A stretch of DNA of 64,000 nucleotides from Actinomadura syzygii (GCF_008085905.1 NZ_VSFF01000017.1:186001-250000); one strand, 5' to 3'; counted from the stretch's first letter, positions 35,258-43,990 are shown. The notes: generated by a model not told the origin, from the letters alone. A program made the numbers and translations.

Positions 35258-36223
35258 GTGAGCAATCTCGATGTACGACCGAAGCCGGTCCAATGCGGCG
35301 GACGGGACGACGTGCCGGGCGGTCCCGTCCACGAGCTCCTACCTCCGCGCCGGGTGCCGTTGGGCGAGAGCACGGTCGTCCGCAGACTTCTGCCCAGCCT
35401 GGGACGGCGCATGGTCGGCGCCTGGTGCTTCGTCGACCACTACGGGCCCGACGACATCGCGGACGAGCCAGGCATGCAGGTGCCGCCTCATCCGCACATC
35501 GGGCTGCAGACGGTGAGCTGGCTGCACGACGGCGAGGTTCTGCACCGCGACAGTCTCGGCAGCTTGCAGACCGTCCGTCCGAAGGAACTCGGGCTCATGA
35601 CGGCCGGACGCGCCATCGCGCATTCGGAGGAATCCCCACGCGACCACCCGTCGATCCTGCACGGGGCGCAATTGTGGGTGGCGCTGCCCGACGAGAACCG
35701 GCACACCGACCCCGCGTTCGAGCATCATGGTGACCTCCCCGTCGTGGACGGTCCCGGCTTCAACGCGACGGTCATTTTGGGCGACCTCGACGGTGCCTCC
35801 TCACCCGGCACGACATTCACGCCGATCGTCGGTGCGGACCTTGCCTTGGACGACGGAGCCGATGTGCGCCTACCGGTCGAGCCAGACTTCGAGTACGCCG
35901 TGCTCACCATGTCGGGCGTCACCGAGGTCGACGGGATGCGTGTGGAGCCCGGTTCCATGCTCTACCTCGGGTGCGGACGACGAGAACTCCCCTTGCGGGC
36001 CGACGGCGACAGCGGTCTCGTCCTGCTGGGCGGGGAACCGTTCGAGGAGAAGCTCGTCATGTGGTGGAACTTCGTCGCCCGGACGGGCGAGGAGATCGCG
36101 CGGGCGCGCGAGGACTGGACCACCGGTGACCGCTTCGGCGAGGTGCGCGGCTACGACGGTCCGCCCATTCCCGCGCCCGCGATGCCTGCCACTCCTCTGA
36201 AAGCACGGGGGCGCACGCGCTAA
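35258..36223 (+). CDS. Pirin family protein
   Basis: 321 residues. The N-terminal cupin has the pirin metal motif PPHPHIGLQTVSWLHDGEVL followed by HRDSLGS and GRAIAHSEESPRDHPSILHG, supplying three His and a Glu. The C-terminal cupin is degenerate. Bacterial pirins include quercetinase-like enzymes and metabolic regulators (family knowledge). GTG 35258 is chosen because GGGGGAGG lies 9 nt upstream; TTG 35240 is the longer alternative. Divergent from the lipoate ligase gene, convergent with the next gene. Confidence 0.92.
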   Translation: MSNLDVRPKPVQCGGRDDVPGGPVHELLPPRRVPLGESTVVRRLLPSLGRRMVGAWCFVDHYGPDDIADEPGMQVPPHPHIGLQTVSWLHDGEVLHRDSLGSLQTVRPKELGLMTAGRAIAHSEESPRDHPSILHGAQLWVALPDENRHTDPAFEHHGDLPVVDGPGFNATVILGDLDGASSPGTTFTPIVGADLALDDGADVRLPVEPDFEYAVLTMSGVTEVDGMRVEPGSMLYLGCGRRELPLRADGDSGLVLLGGEPFEEKLVMWWNFVARTGEEIARAREDWTTGDRFGEVRGYDGPPIPAPAMPATPLKARGRTR

Positions 36224-36236
36224 GAACCCGCGAGTC

Positions 36237-37391
36237 CTAACGGTCGGCGGGGAGGAATTCGTCGAGTGCCTCTGCGACCAGTTCGGGCTGTTCGAGCGTC
36301 TGCATATGCGGCGTCCCGGGAAGCTCCCGGTAGGTCGAGCTGGGAATGCGCTCCGCAATGCCCGACATGACCTCCGGTGTGGTCGAGGCATCGTGCTCAC
36401 CCGCGAGGACCAGGACGGGGAAGTCGGCCCTGGCGAGCCGTCCCTGAACGTCCACGTCCTTGAAGGCGCGCCAAGCGGCGGCCCAGTCGGACGGGTCGAA
36501 CCGGCGAATGTGCTCACGCGCGTACCGCACACCCCAGGGATTCGTGGCGAGAGCGGCAGGCGTGAACCACCGCGTCAGTGTCGGGACGATCTGCGCCTCC
36601 ATCCCGTCTACCTCGCCAGAGCGCGCGCGGTCCTCGAACGCAGCGAACGGGTGGTCGGTCGTGGCGAGCAGCGCCAGCGACGCCAGCCGCTCCGGCGCGT
36701 TGACGGCGACGGTCTGCGCGATGCCTCCGCCCATGGACAACCCGACAACGTGCGCACGGTCAACGCTGAAAGCGTCCATAACACCGAGCATGTCTGCCGC
36801 GAGGTCGTTCATCGTGAACGGACGGGACATCCCCCTTGCAACGCCATGGCCGCGGAAGTCGTACGCGAAGACGCGGCGGCCGTTGGCCAGACGGTCCATG
36901 ACCGGCTCCCACATGCGCCAGTCCACACCCAAGGAATGCGACAAAATCACTGCGGGTCCGTGGTCCCCTCGCTGGGCCACAACCGTCTCGTGGTCGGCGA
37001 GCGCGACTCGATGCAGACGCGGAGGGTCCGGTATCTCCTGCTGCGCAAGGACGTCGTTCACCACGGCGAGTGCGTCAAGCGCGCGCGGGAAACCCGCATA
37101 GACCGAGAGGTGCTCGCAGAGCGCCAGCAGCTCGGACGGAGCGACACCCTGCCGCAACGCTCCCCGCACATGGCTGGCCAGACGGCGGTCGGCCCCGCCG
37201 CCAGCGGCGATGACGGCGACCGTCACCAGTTCGCGCGCACGACGGCTCAACTCCGGACGGGACAGCGGGCCGCCGAACGCCCCGTCCACGACCGTCTCGA
37301 ACATCTGCGGGGACGTCCGCAGCACTTCGGCGAGAGCCTCCTCGGGATCGCCGCCCATCAGACCTTGGTATTCGCGCCTACCGCGCTTCAT
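36237..37391 (-). CDS. Carboxymuconolactone decarboxylase-like / alpha-beta hydrolase fusion
   Basis: About 384 residues. Residues 10-110 (AEVLRTSPQMFETVVDGAFG, ARELVTVAVIAAGG, SHVRGALRQGVAPSELLALC) match the CMD fold. Residues 130-384 are an alpha/beta hydrolase: nucleophile elbow VVGLSMGGGIAQ, acid FPVLVLAGEHDAS, His in GTPHMQTLEQPE. Known PcaL fusions join the same two activities of the protocatechuate branch in the opposite order. ATG 37391 has GGAG 6 nt upstream; ATG 37403 is the alternative. No other protocatechuate genes are adjacent, so the substrate may differ. Confidence 0.87.
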   Translation of the reverse strand: MKRGRREYQGLMGGDPEEALAEVLRTSPQMFETVVDGAFGGPLSRPELSRRARELVTVAVIAAGGGADRRLASHVRGALRQGVAPSELLALCEHLSVYAGFPRALDALAVVNDVLAQQEIPDPPRLHRVALADHETVVAQRGDHGPAVILSHSLGVDWRMWEPVMDRLANGRRVFAYDFRGHGVARGMSRPFTMNDLAADMLGVMDAFSVDRAHVVGLSMGGGIAQTVAVNAPERLASLALLATTDHPFAAFEDRARSGEVDGMEAQIVPTLTRWFTPAALATNPWGVRYAREHIRRFDPSDWAAAWRAFKDVDVQGRLARADFPVLVLAGEHDASTTPEVMSGIAERIPSSTYRELPGTPHMQTLEQPELVAEALDEFLPADR

Positions 37392-37498
37392 GCCGTGCTC
37401 CATTCCAGGAATTTCCCGCTCTCTGCGGACTCGCCAATCATCGACGCCGCCAGGCCAGACGTCCAAGACATGATCGATCTGTTGGTGATATCCAAGGC

Positions 37499-38392
37499 TT
37501 ATGAAGCGAGGCCGGGGTGTCGGGCCATGAAGTCGATGAACGCGGCCAGCGCCGGGCCAGGACGGCGCCCGGCGGGCCAGGCCAGCGATGGCGCCCAGGT
37601 CGGCTCCGGGTCGAGCCGGACGACGCCGACCGGCTGCCCCGGCTCCTCCGCCACCGAACGCGGCATGACGGCCGCCGCGAGCCCGACGGAGACCATGGCC
37701 CTGGCCGTGCTGTATTCGCGCGTCTCGAAACGGATGTGCGGCGTGGCTCCGGCGTCCGCCAGCGCTGACAGGACGATCTCCCGTATGACCGACCCCGGCG
37801 GGTAGCACACCAGATCGACCCCGTCCAAGGACGCGACAGGAACCCGGTACTTTCCCGCAAGCGGCCCAGAGGGCGTCGTAACAAGGACCAGTGGCTCTTC
37901 ACCGAGCGGTAGCGATTCGAGCCGTCGTCCCTCTTCCTGCGGAGGCAGTCGTACGACGGTCGCGGCGTCGAGCCGTCCGCCGTACAGGCCCGCGACCATC
38001 TCCTCGGTGTTCATCTCCAGCAGTTCCACGACGATCGCCGGGTACTGACGAGAGAACTCCGCCAACAGACGCGCGAGCCGAGCCGTCAGCCCACGCGCGC
38101 CCCCGAGACGGATCCGCCCGCGGGTGCCTTCCGCCCATCCGCGCATCTCGTCTTCGACCGCGGCCATGTCGGCCAGGATGCGTTCGGCGTGCTCCAGAAG
38201 CGCCGTCCCGGCCGGGGTCAGCTCCACCCGGTGGTTGTTCCGCTCGAACAGCGCGACGCCGAGCTGCCGCTCCAGTTTGCGGATCTGCTGGGACAGCGCG
38301 GGCTGCGCGATCCGCAGCGCCTCCGCCGCCCGCGTGAAATGCAGCTCACGCGCGACGGCCCGGAAGTATTCGAGCTGGCGAGATCCCATCAT
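37499..38392 (-). CDS. LysR family transcriptional regulator
   Basis: 297 residues. The N-terminal winged helix-turn-helix is typical: RQLEYFRAVARELHFTRAAE, ALRIAQPALSQQIRKLERQL, GVALFERNNHRVELTPAG. The effector domain starts near 90 (GRIRLGGARGLTARLARLLA). It is transcribed toward the fusion hydrolase gene 107 bp downstream, and OsmC lies upstream in the same direction. Its promoter region holds three CATCTCAC repeats. Effector unknown. Confidence 0.93.
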   Translation of the reverse strand: MMGSRQLEYFRAVARELHFTRAAEALRIAQPALSQQIRKLERQLGVALFERNNHRVELTPAGTALLEHAERILADMAAVEDEMRGWAEGTRGRIRLGGARGLTARLARLLAEFSRQYPAIVVELLEMNTEEMVAGLYGGRLDAATVVRLPPQEEGRRLESLPLGEEPLVLVTTPSGPLAGKYRVPVASLDGVDLVCYPPGSVIREIVLSALADAGATPHIRFETREYSTARAMVSVGLAAAVMPRSVAEEPGQPVGVVRLDPEPTWAPSLAWPAGRRPGPALAAFIDFMARHPGLAS

Positions 38393-38400
38393 GCGTCCAG

Positions 38401-38440
38401 CATCTCACCAACCCAGCACGTCATCTCACCAGCATCTCAC
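38401..38440. repeat. Three CATCTCAC direct repeats upstream of LysR gene
   Basis: CATCTCAC occurs at 38401-38408, 38422-38429 and 38433-38440, within the 60 bp between the OsmC stop and the LysR start. The spacings are 21 and 11 bp, that is two and one helical turns. They could be regulator half-sites. LysR proteins more often bind interrupted palindromes, so the assignment is weak. Confidence 0.5.
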
Positions 38441-38452
38441 GAAGAGCCCGCG

Positions 38453-38911
38453 TCAGAACTCCGGCTCGTGCCGGACCGGGAAATTCATCGAGTTGGCGAT
38501 GAAGCACAGTTCGTGGGCCCGGTCATGCAGCTCGGCGGCCCGGCCAGCCTGCTCGGCATCGGCCAAAGCCACCCGGGGACGTAGGACGACCTCCTCGAAC
38601 CGCCCGCCCCCGTCCGGAGTCTCGACCATGGTCCCGCGCGGACTGTCCTCGTACGCGGTGACGACGACCTTCTCCACTGCGCACAGGTGCAGGAACCACA
38701 GCATGTGGCATTGCGACAGAGACGCCACGAGCAGTTCCTCCGGATTCCAGCGCGCGACGTCGCCGCGGAACGAAGGATCGGAACTGCCCACGATCGGTGG
38801 CTTTCCGTCCACTCGGATCTCGTGGGCCCGCTCGTAGTCGCGGTAGGAACTCGTCCCCGAACCGGTGTTGCCCGTCCAGGTGACCGACACCTCGTACTGG
38901 TGCTTCTTCAT
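38453..38911 (-). CDS. OsmC family protein
   Basis: 152 residues. The sequence MKKHQYEVSVTWTGNTGSGT, then PEELLVASLSQCHMLWFLHL and HDRAHELCFIANSMNFPV, fits the OsmC/Ohr superfamily; the Cys in SQCHM and the Cys in ELCFIANS are the expected catalytic pair. Such proteins reduce organic hydroperoxides (family knowledge), and the OsmC subtype without Ohr signatures is favoured. ATG 38911 has only a weak ribosome-binding site. Upstream of, and co-oriented with, LysR; divergent from the DoxX gene. Confidence 0.9.
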   Translation of the reverse strand: MKKHQYEVSVTWTGNTGSGTSSYRDYERAHEIRVDGKPPIVGSSDPSFRGDVARWNPEELLVASLSQCHMLWFLHLCAVEKVVVTAYEDSPRGTMVETPDGGGRFEEVVLRPRVALADAEQAGRAAELHDRAHELCFIANSMNFPVRHEPEF

Positions 38912-39063
38912 ACGGCTCGCTTTCGTCCGATCCCGGCGCAGGCAGCGGCGGCGCCGCGTCGGCACCACGCTAACGCCCTCTCAACTGGGCGACTCGCGGG
39001 ATACCGGCCAGGACGTCATACTCTCCGTCGAATCGGCCATCTCCGTCCAAAGGAGCCGACGGT

Positions 39064-39723
39064 ATGCGCACTCGGCCGCTCTACGACGTCGTGGCAGCAC
39101 TCGCCCGGGCCGGCGTCGGGATCATCTTCATGGCGCACGGCTGGCAGAAGATCGAAGCGGGCATCACCGCGACGGGCCGCTCGTTCGACTCCCTCGGCGT
39201 GCCGCTGCCGACCGCCTCCGCCATCTACTCCGCGTTCGTCGAGGTCCTCGGCGGCGCCGCGCTCATCGCCGGGCTGGGCCTGCCGATCACCGGCGTCCTG
39301 CTGTTCATCGACATGGCGGGCGCGTTCCTTATCGTCCACGCGGAGAACGGCGTCTTCCTGGTGGACGACGGAAAGGTCCGGGACGGCTACGAACTCGTCC
39401 TCGCCCTGGGACTCGCGAGCCTGCTCTTCGCCGCGGGCGGCGGCGGCCGCCTCACCGTCGACCGCTGGATCGTCGCCCGCCGCCTGCACCACCCGGACGC
39501 GGAGGAAGAGGAGGACGACGCGGCAAGCTTCGTCGACGCACTCCGCGGAACCGAAACCCAACCCGTAGAACAACCGCCGAAGAAGCGGCGCCGCGCGACG
39601 AAGACGCCCCCGGAGCCCGCCGAAACCCCCGACCCCGACGGCTCCGAAGAGGACGTCATGGTGGCCGGAGCCCGCAAAGCGGCCCGCAAACAACGCACCC
39701 CCGACGTCACCAAGGAACTCTGA
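39064..39723 (+). CDS. DoxX family membrane protein with charged tail
   Basis: 219 residues. The first 140 contain four hydrophobic segments in the DoxX pattern: VVAALARAGVGIIFMAHGWQK, ALIAGLGLPITGVLLFI, DMAGAFLIVHAENG, ELVLALGLASLLFAAGG. The last 75 residues are hydrophilic and highly charged (EEEEDD, then PPKKRRRATK), cytoplasmic and probably disordered. DoxX proteins are linked to redox/thiol stress in actinobacteria, which suits the divergent OsmC gene. AAAGGAG precedes the ATG. A very strong terminator follows. Confidence 0.87.
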   Translation: MRTRPLYDVVAALARAGVGIIFMAHGWQKIEAGITATGRSFDSLGVPLPTASAIYSAFVEVLGGAALIAGLGLPITGVLLFIDMAGAFLIVHAENGVFLVDDGKVRDGYELVLALGLASLLFAAGGGGRLTVDRWIVARRLHHPDAEEEEDDAASFVDALRGTETQPVEQPPKKRRRATKTPPEPAETPDPDGSEEDVMVAGARKAARKQRTPDVTKEL

Positions 39724-39745
39724 CCGACCCCAGCGCCAGACGCGA

Positions 39746-39780
39746 AGAAGGGGGACCGGCCCACGGCCGGTCCCCCTTCT
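39746..39780. terminator. Bidirectional hairpin terminator, 16-bp stem
   Basis: AGAAGGGGGACCGGCC (39746-39761) and GGCCGGTCCCCCTTCT (39765-39780) form a perfect 16-bp stem with a 3-nt CAC loop. It lies between the convergent DoxX and nrdJ genes and is the strongest hairpin noted in the window. Confidence 0.92.
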
Positions 39781-39790
39781 CACGCTTCGC

Positions 39791-42598
39791 TCAGCTGCAG
39801 CCGCTGGTGGAGCCGCAGCCTTCGCAGACGTAGCAACTGCCCGCGGGGCGCATCTTGGTGCCGCAGGTGAGGCAGAGCGGCGCGTCCGCGGTGCGGCCCT
39901 GGCGGCTCTCGATGACCTCCATGGACGAGTGGGCCTCGGCCGCCGGGGCGGGCGACGCGGGCGCGGGCCTGGTGATCTCCGCGGTCTGGGCCAGGGACAC
40001 GTGGTCGACCTCGTCCTCGGCGTGCAGGGCGGCCGGGTCCTCGCCGTTGGCCTGCATGGCGCGCTCCCCAGCCGTCAGGATGCCGAGGCCCGCGCGCTCC
40101 TCGTAGGGCAGGTGGTCGAGCGCCAGGCGGCGGAAGATGTAGTCCATCACCGAGGTCGCCATGCGGATGTCGGGGTCGTCGGTCATCCCGGCGGGCTCGA
40201 ACCGCATGTTGGTGAACTTCTCCACCCAGGTCTCCAGCGGGACGCCGTACTGGAGGCTGATGGAGATCGCCATGGAGAAGGCGTCCATCACACCGGCGAG
40301 CGTGGAGCCCTGCTTGCCGAGCTTGAGGAAGACCTCGCCGACGCCGTCGTCCGGGTAGGACGAGGCGGTCATGTAGCCCTCGGCGCCCGCGACGGAGAAG
40401 CGGGTCACGGTCGCGGGACGCTGCTTCGGCAGCCGCCGGCGCACCGGACGGGTCTCCGCCGGAGCCTCCTTGACCTCCTCCTTCTTGCCCGCGACGGACA
40501 GCGGCTGGCCGACCTTGCAGTTGTCGCGGTAGATCGCGAGGGCCTTCAGGCCGAGCCGCCAGCCCTCGAAGTACACCTTCTCGATGTCCTCGATGGTGGC
40601 CTTCTCCGGCATGTTGACCGTCTTGGAGATCGCGCCGGACAGGAACGGCTGCACCGCCGCCATCATCCGGACGTGCCCCATCGGGCTGATCGCGCGCTCG
40701 CCCATCGCGCAGTCGAACACCTCGTAGTGCTCGGGACGCAGGCCGGGCGCGTCCACCACGTGGCCGTGCTCGGCGATGTACTCGACGATCGCCTCGATCT
40801 GCTCCTGCTGGTAGCCGAGCTTCTCCAGGGCGCGCGGCACCGTGTTGTTGACGATCTGCATGGACCCGCCGCCGACGAGCTTCTTGAACTTCATCAGCGC
40901 GAGGTCGGGCTCGATGCCGGTGGTGTCGCAGTCCATCATCAGGCCGATCGTCCCGGTCGGGGCGAGCAGGGACGCCTGCGCGTTGCGGTAGCCGTGCTTC
41001 TCGCCCGCCTTCAGGCACTCCTGCCACTGCTTGGCGGCGGCGGCGTGGATCTTGCGGTCCATCTCGCCGAGCGTGCGGACGCCCTCGTTCGCGGCGGCGT
41101 GCTTGCGCATGACCCGCTTGTGGCCCTCGGCGTTGCGGGCGTAGCCCGCGTACGGGCCGACGACGCCCGCGATCTCGGCGGACCGGCGGTAGGCGACGCC
41201 CGTCATCAGCGACGTGATCGCCGCGGCGAGGGAGCGTCCGCCCTCGGAGTCGTAGGCGTGCCCGGTCGCCATCAGCAGCGCGCCGAGGTTGGCGTAGCCG
41301 ATGCCGAGCTGCCGGTAGTCGCGGGTCGTCTCCGCGATCTTCTCGGTCGGGAAGTCGGCGAAGGTGATGGAGACGTCCATCGCCGTGATGATCAGCTCGG
41401 TGAGCTTGACGAACCGCGCGACGTCGAACGTGCCGTCGTCGGTGAGGAACTTCAGCAGGTTGATGCTGGCCAGGTTGCAGGACGAGTTGTCGAGGCTCAT
41501 GTACTCCGAGCACGGGTTGGACGCGGTGATCCGCCCGGTCTCGGGGTTGGTGTGCCAGTCGTTGATCGTGTCGTCGTACTGGATGCCGGGGTCGGCGCAC
41601 TCCCACGCGGCCTTCGCCATCAGCCGGAACAGGTCCTTGGCCTGGACGGTCTCGACGACGTCGCCGGTCATCCGGGCGCGCAGCGCGAAGTCGCCGTCCG
41701 CCTCGACGGCCCGCATGAACTCGTCCGACACGCGGACGGAGTTGTTGGCGTTCTGGTACTGGACGCTGCCGATGTCCTTGCCGCCGAGGTCCATGTCGAA
41801 CCCGGCGTCCCGGAGCGCGCGGATCTTGTCCTCCTCGCGCGCCTTGGTCTCGATGAACTCCCCGACGTCGGGGTGGTCGACGTCCAGCACGACCATCTTC
41901 GCGGCCCGCCGGGTCGCGCCGCCGGACTTGATCGTCCCGGCGGAGGCGTCGGCGCCGCGCATGAACGACACGGGCCCGCTCGCCGTCCCGCCGGACGACA
42001 GCAGTTCCTTGCTGGAGCGGATGCGGGAGAGGTTGAGGCCGGCGCCGGAGCCGCCCTTGAAGATGACGCCCTCTTCCTTGTACCAGTCGAGGATCGACTC
42101 CATCGTGTCGTCGACCGACAGGATGAAACACGCCGAGACCTGCTGCGGGGACTTGGTGCCGACGTTGAACCAGACCGGCGAGTTGAAGCTGAACATCTGG
42201 TGGACCAGCGCGTACTTCAGCTCGTGGTCGAAGATCTCGGCGTCCTGCTCGGACGCGAAGTAGCCCTCGGCGAGCGCCGTCTCGACATATCCGCGGACGA
42301 CGCGGTCGACGAGCTGCTTCAGGCTCCATTCGCGCTGCGGCGTGCCGACCGCCCCGCGGAAGTACTTGGACGTGACGATGTTGACGGCGTTCAGCGACCA
42401 GAAGTCGGGGAACTCGACGCCGCGCTGCTCGAAGTTCACCGATCCGTCGCGCCAGTTGGTCATGACGACGTCACGACGTTCCCAGCGCAGCTCGTCGTAC
42501 GGATGCACGCCGGGCGTGGTGAAGATCCGCTCGATCTTGAGCCCCTTTCGGCTCCCCTTGCCGCGCCGTGCCGCCGAGCCGCTCACCGTCTCCGTCAT
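39791..42598 (-). CDS. nrdJ: Vitamin B12-dependent (class II) ribonucleotide reductase
   Basis: About 935 residues. The finger-loop motif ASNPCSEYMSLDNSSCNLAS carries the catalytic Asn-Cys-Glu set; SACFILSVDDTMES holds a redox Cys; QASLLAPTGTIGLMMDCDTT and KTVNMPEKATIEDI are family segments. The last 35 residues contain CLTCGTKMRP and SCYVCEGCGSTSGCS, a Cys-rich tail for re-reduction. It makes deoxyribonucleotides under any oxygen level using adenosylcobalamin. ATG 42598 is chosen because GGGGGAG lies 6 nt upstream. Downstream of nrdR in one transcription unit (122 bp gap). Confidence 0.97.
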   Translation of the reverse strand: MTETVSGSAARRGKGSRKGLKIERIFTTPGVHPYDELRWERRDVVMTNWRDGSVNFEQRGVEFPDFWSLNAVNIVTSKYFRGAVGTPQREWSLKQLVDRVVRGYVETALAEGYFASEQDAEIFDHELKYALVHQMFSFNSPVWFNVGTKSPQQVSACFILSVDDTMESILDWYKEEGVIFKGGSGAGLNLSRIRSSKELLSSGGTASGPVSFMRGADASAGTIKSGGATRRAAKMVVLDVDHPDVGEFIETKAREEDKIRALRDAGFDMDLGGKDIGSVQYQNANNSVRVSDEFMRAVEADGDFALRARMTGDVVETVQAKDLFRLMAKAAWECADPGIQYDDTINDWHTNPETGRITASNPCSEYMSLDNSSCNLASINLLKFLTDDGTFDVARFVKLTELIITAMDVSITFADFPTEKIAETTRDYRQLGIGYANLGALLMATGHAYDSEGGRSLAAAITSLMTGVAYRRSAEIAGVVGPYAGYARNAEGHKRVMRKHAAANEGVRTLGEMDRKIHAAAAKQWQECLKAGEKHGYRNAQASLLAPTGTIGLMMDCDTTGIEPDLALMKFKKLVGGGSMQIVNNTVPRALEKLGYQQEQIEAIVEYIAEHGHVVDAPGLRPEHYEVFDCAMGERAISPMGHVRMMAAVQPFLSGAISKTVNMPEKATIEDIEKVYFEGWRLGLKALAIYRDNCKVGQPLSVAGKKEEVKEAPAETRPVRRRLPKQRPATVTRFSVAGAEGYMTASSYPDDGVGEVFLKLGKQGSTLAGVMDAFSMAISISLQYGVPLETWVEKFTNMRFEPAGMTDDPDIRMATSVMDYIFRRLALDHLPYEERAGLGILTAGERAMQANGEDPAALHAEDEVDHVSLAQTAEITRPAPASPAPAAEAHSSMEVIESRQGRTADAPLCLTCGTKMRPAGSCYVCEGCGSTSGCS

Positions 42599-42720
42599 GA
42601 CCATCTCCCCCTCTCGGGCCCACCCGCCGGGCCCTGTCCAGGAACAACTCCGCCGCCGCACGGGCCATGCCCGCGCGGAAGCGCTCTCATTTCTGCTGCT
42701 TGTGTTTTTCGGAACCGCCC

Positions 42721-43194
42721 CTACCGGGACGGGCCGGGCTCCCCCGAGGCACCGGCCTTACGCAATGCTTCGATCTCCTTGGCGAAGTCGTCCAGCGACT
42801 CGAAGCTCCGGTAGACCGAAGCGAATCGCAGATAGGCGACCTCGTCGAGTTCGCGAAGCGGACCCAGGATCGCGAGCCCCACCTCATGCGAGGGGATCTC
42901 CGCGGATCCGGCGGATCTGATCTCCTCTTCGACCCGCTGCCCCAGTTTCGCGAGCGCATCCTCGTCGACCGGACGGCCCTGGCAGGCCCTGCGCACCCCG
43001 GCGATGATCTTTTCTCGGGAGAACGGCTCGGTGACCCCGCTGCGCTTGGCCACCATCACGAGGACGTTCTCCTGCGTGGTGAAGCGACGCCCGCATTCGG
43101 CGCACGAGCGGCGGCGGCGAATGGCGCCCCCGTCGTCGGTCGAACGGCTGTCGATCACTTTGGTGTCAGGGTTGCGGCAGAACGGGCAATGCAC
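42721..43194 (-). CDS. nrdR: Transcriptional repressor NrdR
   Basis: 157 residues. The N-terminal zinc ribbon is [17 protein letters not shown] with [17 protein letters not shown] (CxxC...CxxC), followed by the ATP-cone domain ([20 protein letters not shown] through [10 protein letters not shown]). NrdR senses nucleotide levels and represses ribonucleotide reductase genes by binding paired NrdR boxes. Such a pair lies upstream at 43238-43285, so the operon is autoregulated. GTG 43194 with GGGGAGGGG upstream. Confidence 0.97.
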   Translation of the reverse strand: MHCPFCRNPDTKVIDSRSTDDGGAIRRRRSCAECGRRFTTQENVLVMVAKRSGVTEPFSREKIIAGVRRACQGRPVDEDALAKLGQRVEEEIRSAGSAEIPSHEVGLAILGPLRELDEVAYLRFASVYRSFESLDDFAKEIEALRKAGASGEPGPSR

Positions 43195-43237
43195 GCTCGA
43201 CCCCTCCCCTGACGATAACGCTTCACACCGCCGAACA

Positions 43238-43285
43238 CTTCCATATATGGGAGAAGTACAGCGGTGTGACTACTAGATGTTGTGG
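43238..43285 (-). promoter_or_regulatory. Pair of NrdR boxes upstream of nrdR-nrdJ
   Basis: On the minus strand, CAACATCTAG (43273-43282) and CCATATATGG (43241-43250) match the core of the NrdR box consensus acaCWAtATaTWGtgt. Their centres are 32 bp apart, three helical turns, the spacing reported for functional NrdR box pairs. The boxes end 44 nt before the nrdR start. Confidence 0.82.
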
Positions 43286-43458
43286 TCAACGGTACGGCGC
43301 GGCGCAGGCGTACGCAACCTGATCGGATGCCTCACACGTCACATCCGGCGCGTCGGCGCAGGTCATCTCGGGCGTCCCGAAATTCCCTCCGGGCGTGTCG
43401 TCACAGCGGGTCGCCGGCGACCACGGATCGTGCGGTTCGCCCGGCCCGTCCCGGCATG

Positions 43459-43815
43459 TCACCCGGACGGGAGGCGCAGCTCCTGACCCGGCAGGACGAT
43501 CGGATCGCCGCCGAGCCCGTTGAGGTCGATGATCCGCTGGACCACGCGGCGCGGATCGGCGCCGGGGTCGGCGGCGGAGGCGATGCCCCAGAGCGTGTCG
43601 CCCGGCCCGACGACGACCGTCCGGGCCGGACGGGGCGCGCCGGACCCGCCCCCGCCCCCGCCGCCGTCGCCCGCGAACGCGCCCTGCCCGACGTTGAGCC
43701 AGAGGCCCACGAGCGTGACCGTCGCCGCGAATCCGATCAGGACGGCGCGCCCCCGCCGGGTTAGCCGGACCGGAACCCGGTCGCCGTAGCGGTCACCGTG
43801 GGGTGAATCCGGCAT
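43459..43815 (-). CDS. Membrane-anchored LysM protein, SOS-linked (Rv2719c/DivS-like position)
   Basis: 118 residues. A basic N terminus leads to one membrane helix (AVLIGFAATVTLVGLWLNVG), a Gly-rich spacer and a LysM domain (VVVGPGDTLWGIASAADPGA ... IIDLNGLGGDPIVLPGQELR), so the LysM domain is outside, bound to peptidoglycan. In mycobacteria and corynebacteria the gene divergent from lexA (Rv2719c, divS) is a SOS-induced cell-division inhibitor; position, size and domain fit. ATG 43815 has GAGGAGGGGAG upstream. A LexA box lies 34 bp from the start. Confidence 0.85.
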   Translation of the reverse strand: MPDSPHGDRYGDRVPVRLTRRGRAVLIGFAATVTLVGLWLNVGQGAFAGDGGGGGGGSGAPRPARTVVVGPGDTLWGIASAADPGADPRRVVQRIIDLNGLGGDPIVLPGQELRLPSG

Positions 43816-43848
43816 CTCTCCCCTCCTCGCGGTCGAATGCATTTTCGA

Positions 43849-43864
43849 TCGAACGCCTGTACGA
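43849..43864. promoter_or_regulatory. LexA (SOS) box, proximal to LysM gene
   Basis: TCGAACGCCTGTACGA matches the actinobacterial SOS consensus TCGAAC-N4-GTTCGA with one mismatch. It lies 34-49 bp upstream of the LysM gene start. Confidence 0.8.
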
Positions 43865-43903
43865 TGTTCTACCAGGAGCCCGCAACAAAAAGCGAGCACA
43901 TCT

Positions 43904-43944
43904 TCGAACAATTGTTTGATCATTGGCCCCTGACGCGATAGCGT
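43904..43944 (+). promoter_or_regulatory. LexA (SOS) box overlapping candidate lexA promoter
   Basis: TCGAACAATTGTTTGA (43904-43919) matches TCGAAC-N4-GTTCGA with one mismatch. A promoter-like TTGATC (43916-43921), 17-bp spacer and TAGCGT (43939-43944) follow, so the box overlaps the -35 element, as expected for autorepression of lexA, whose start is at 43991. Confidence 0.8.
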
Positions 43945-43990
43945 TCGTTGCAAGGAGTGACGGATCGAGGCGCCCGGGAGGCGACGAGCG

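Noticed and set aside
42599-42720. Cobalamin riboswitch before the B12-dependent reductase
   Set aside because: The 122-bp gap is too short and lacks the B12-box sequence; control is explained by the NrdR boxes.
39929-42814. 961-codon plus-strand open frame opposite nrdJ
   Set aside because: Antisense shadow created by the codon bias of nrdJ; composition is Gly/Val/Arg/His-rich with no recognisable domain.
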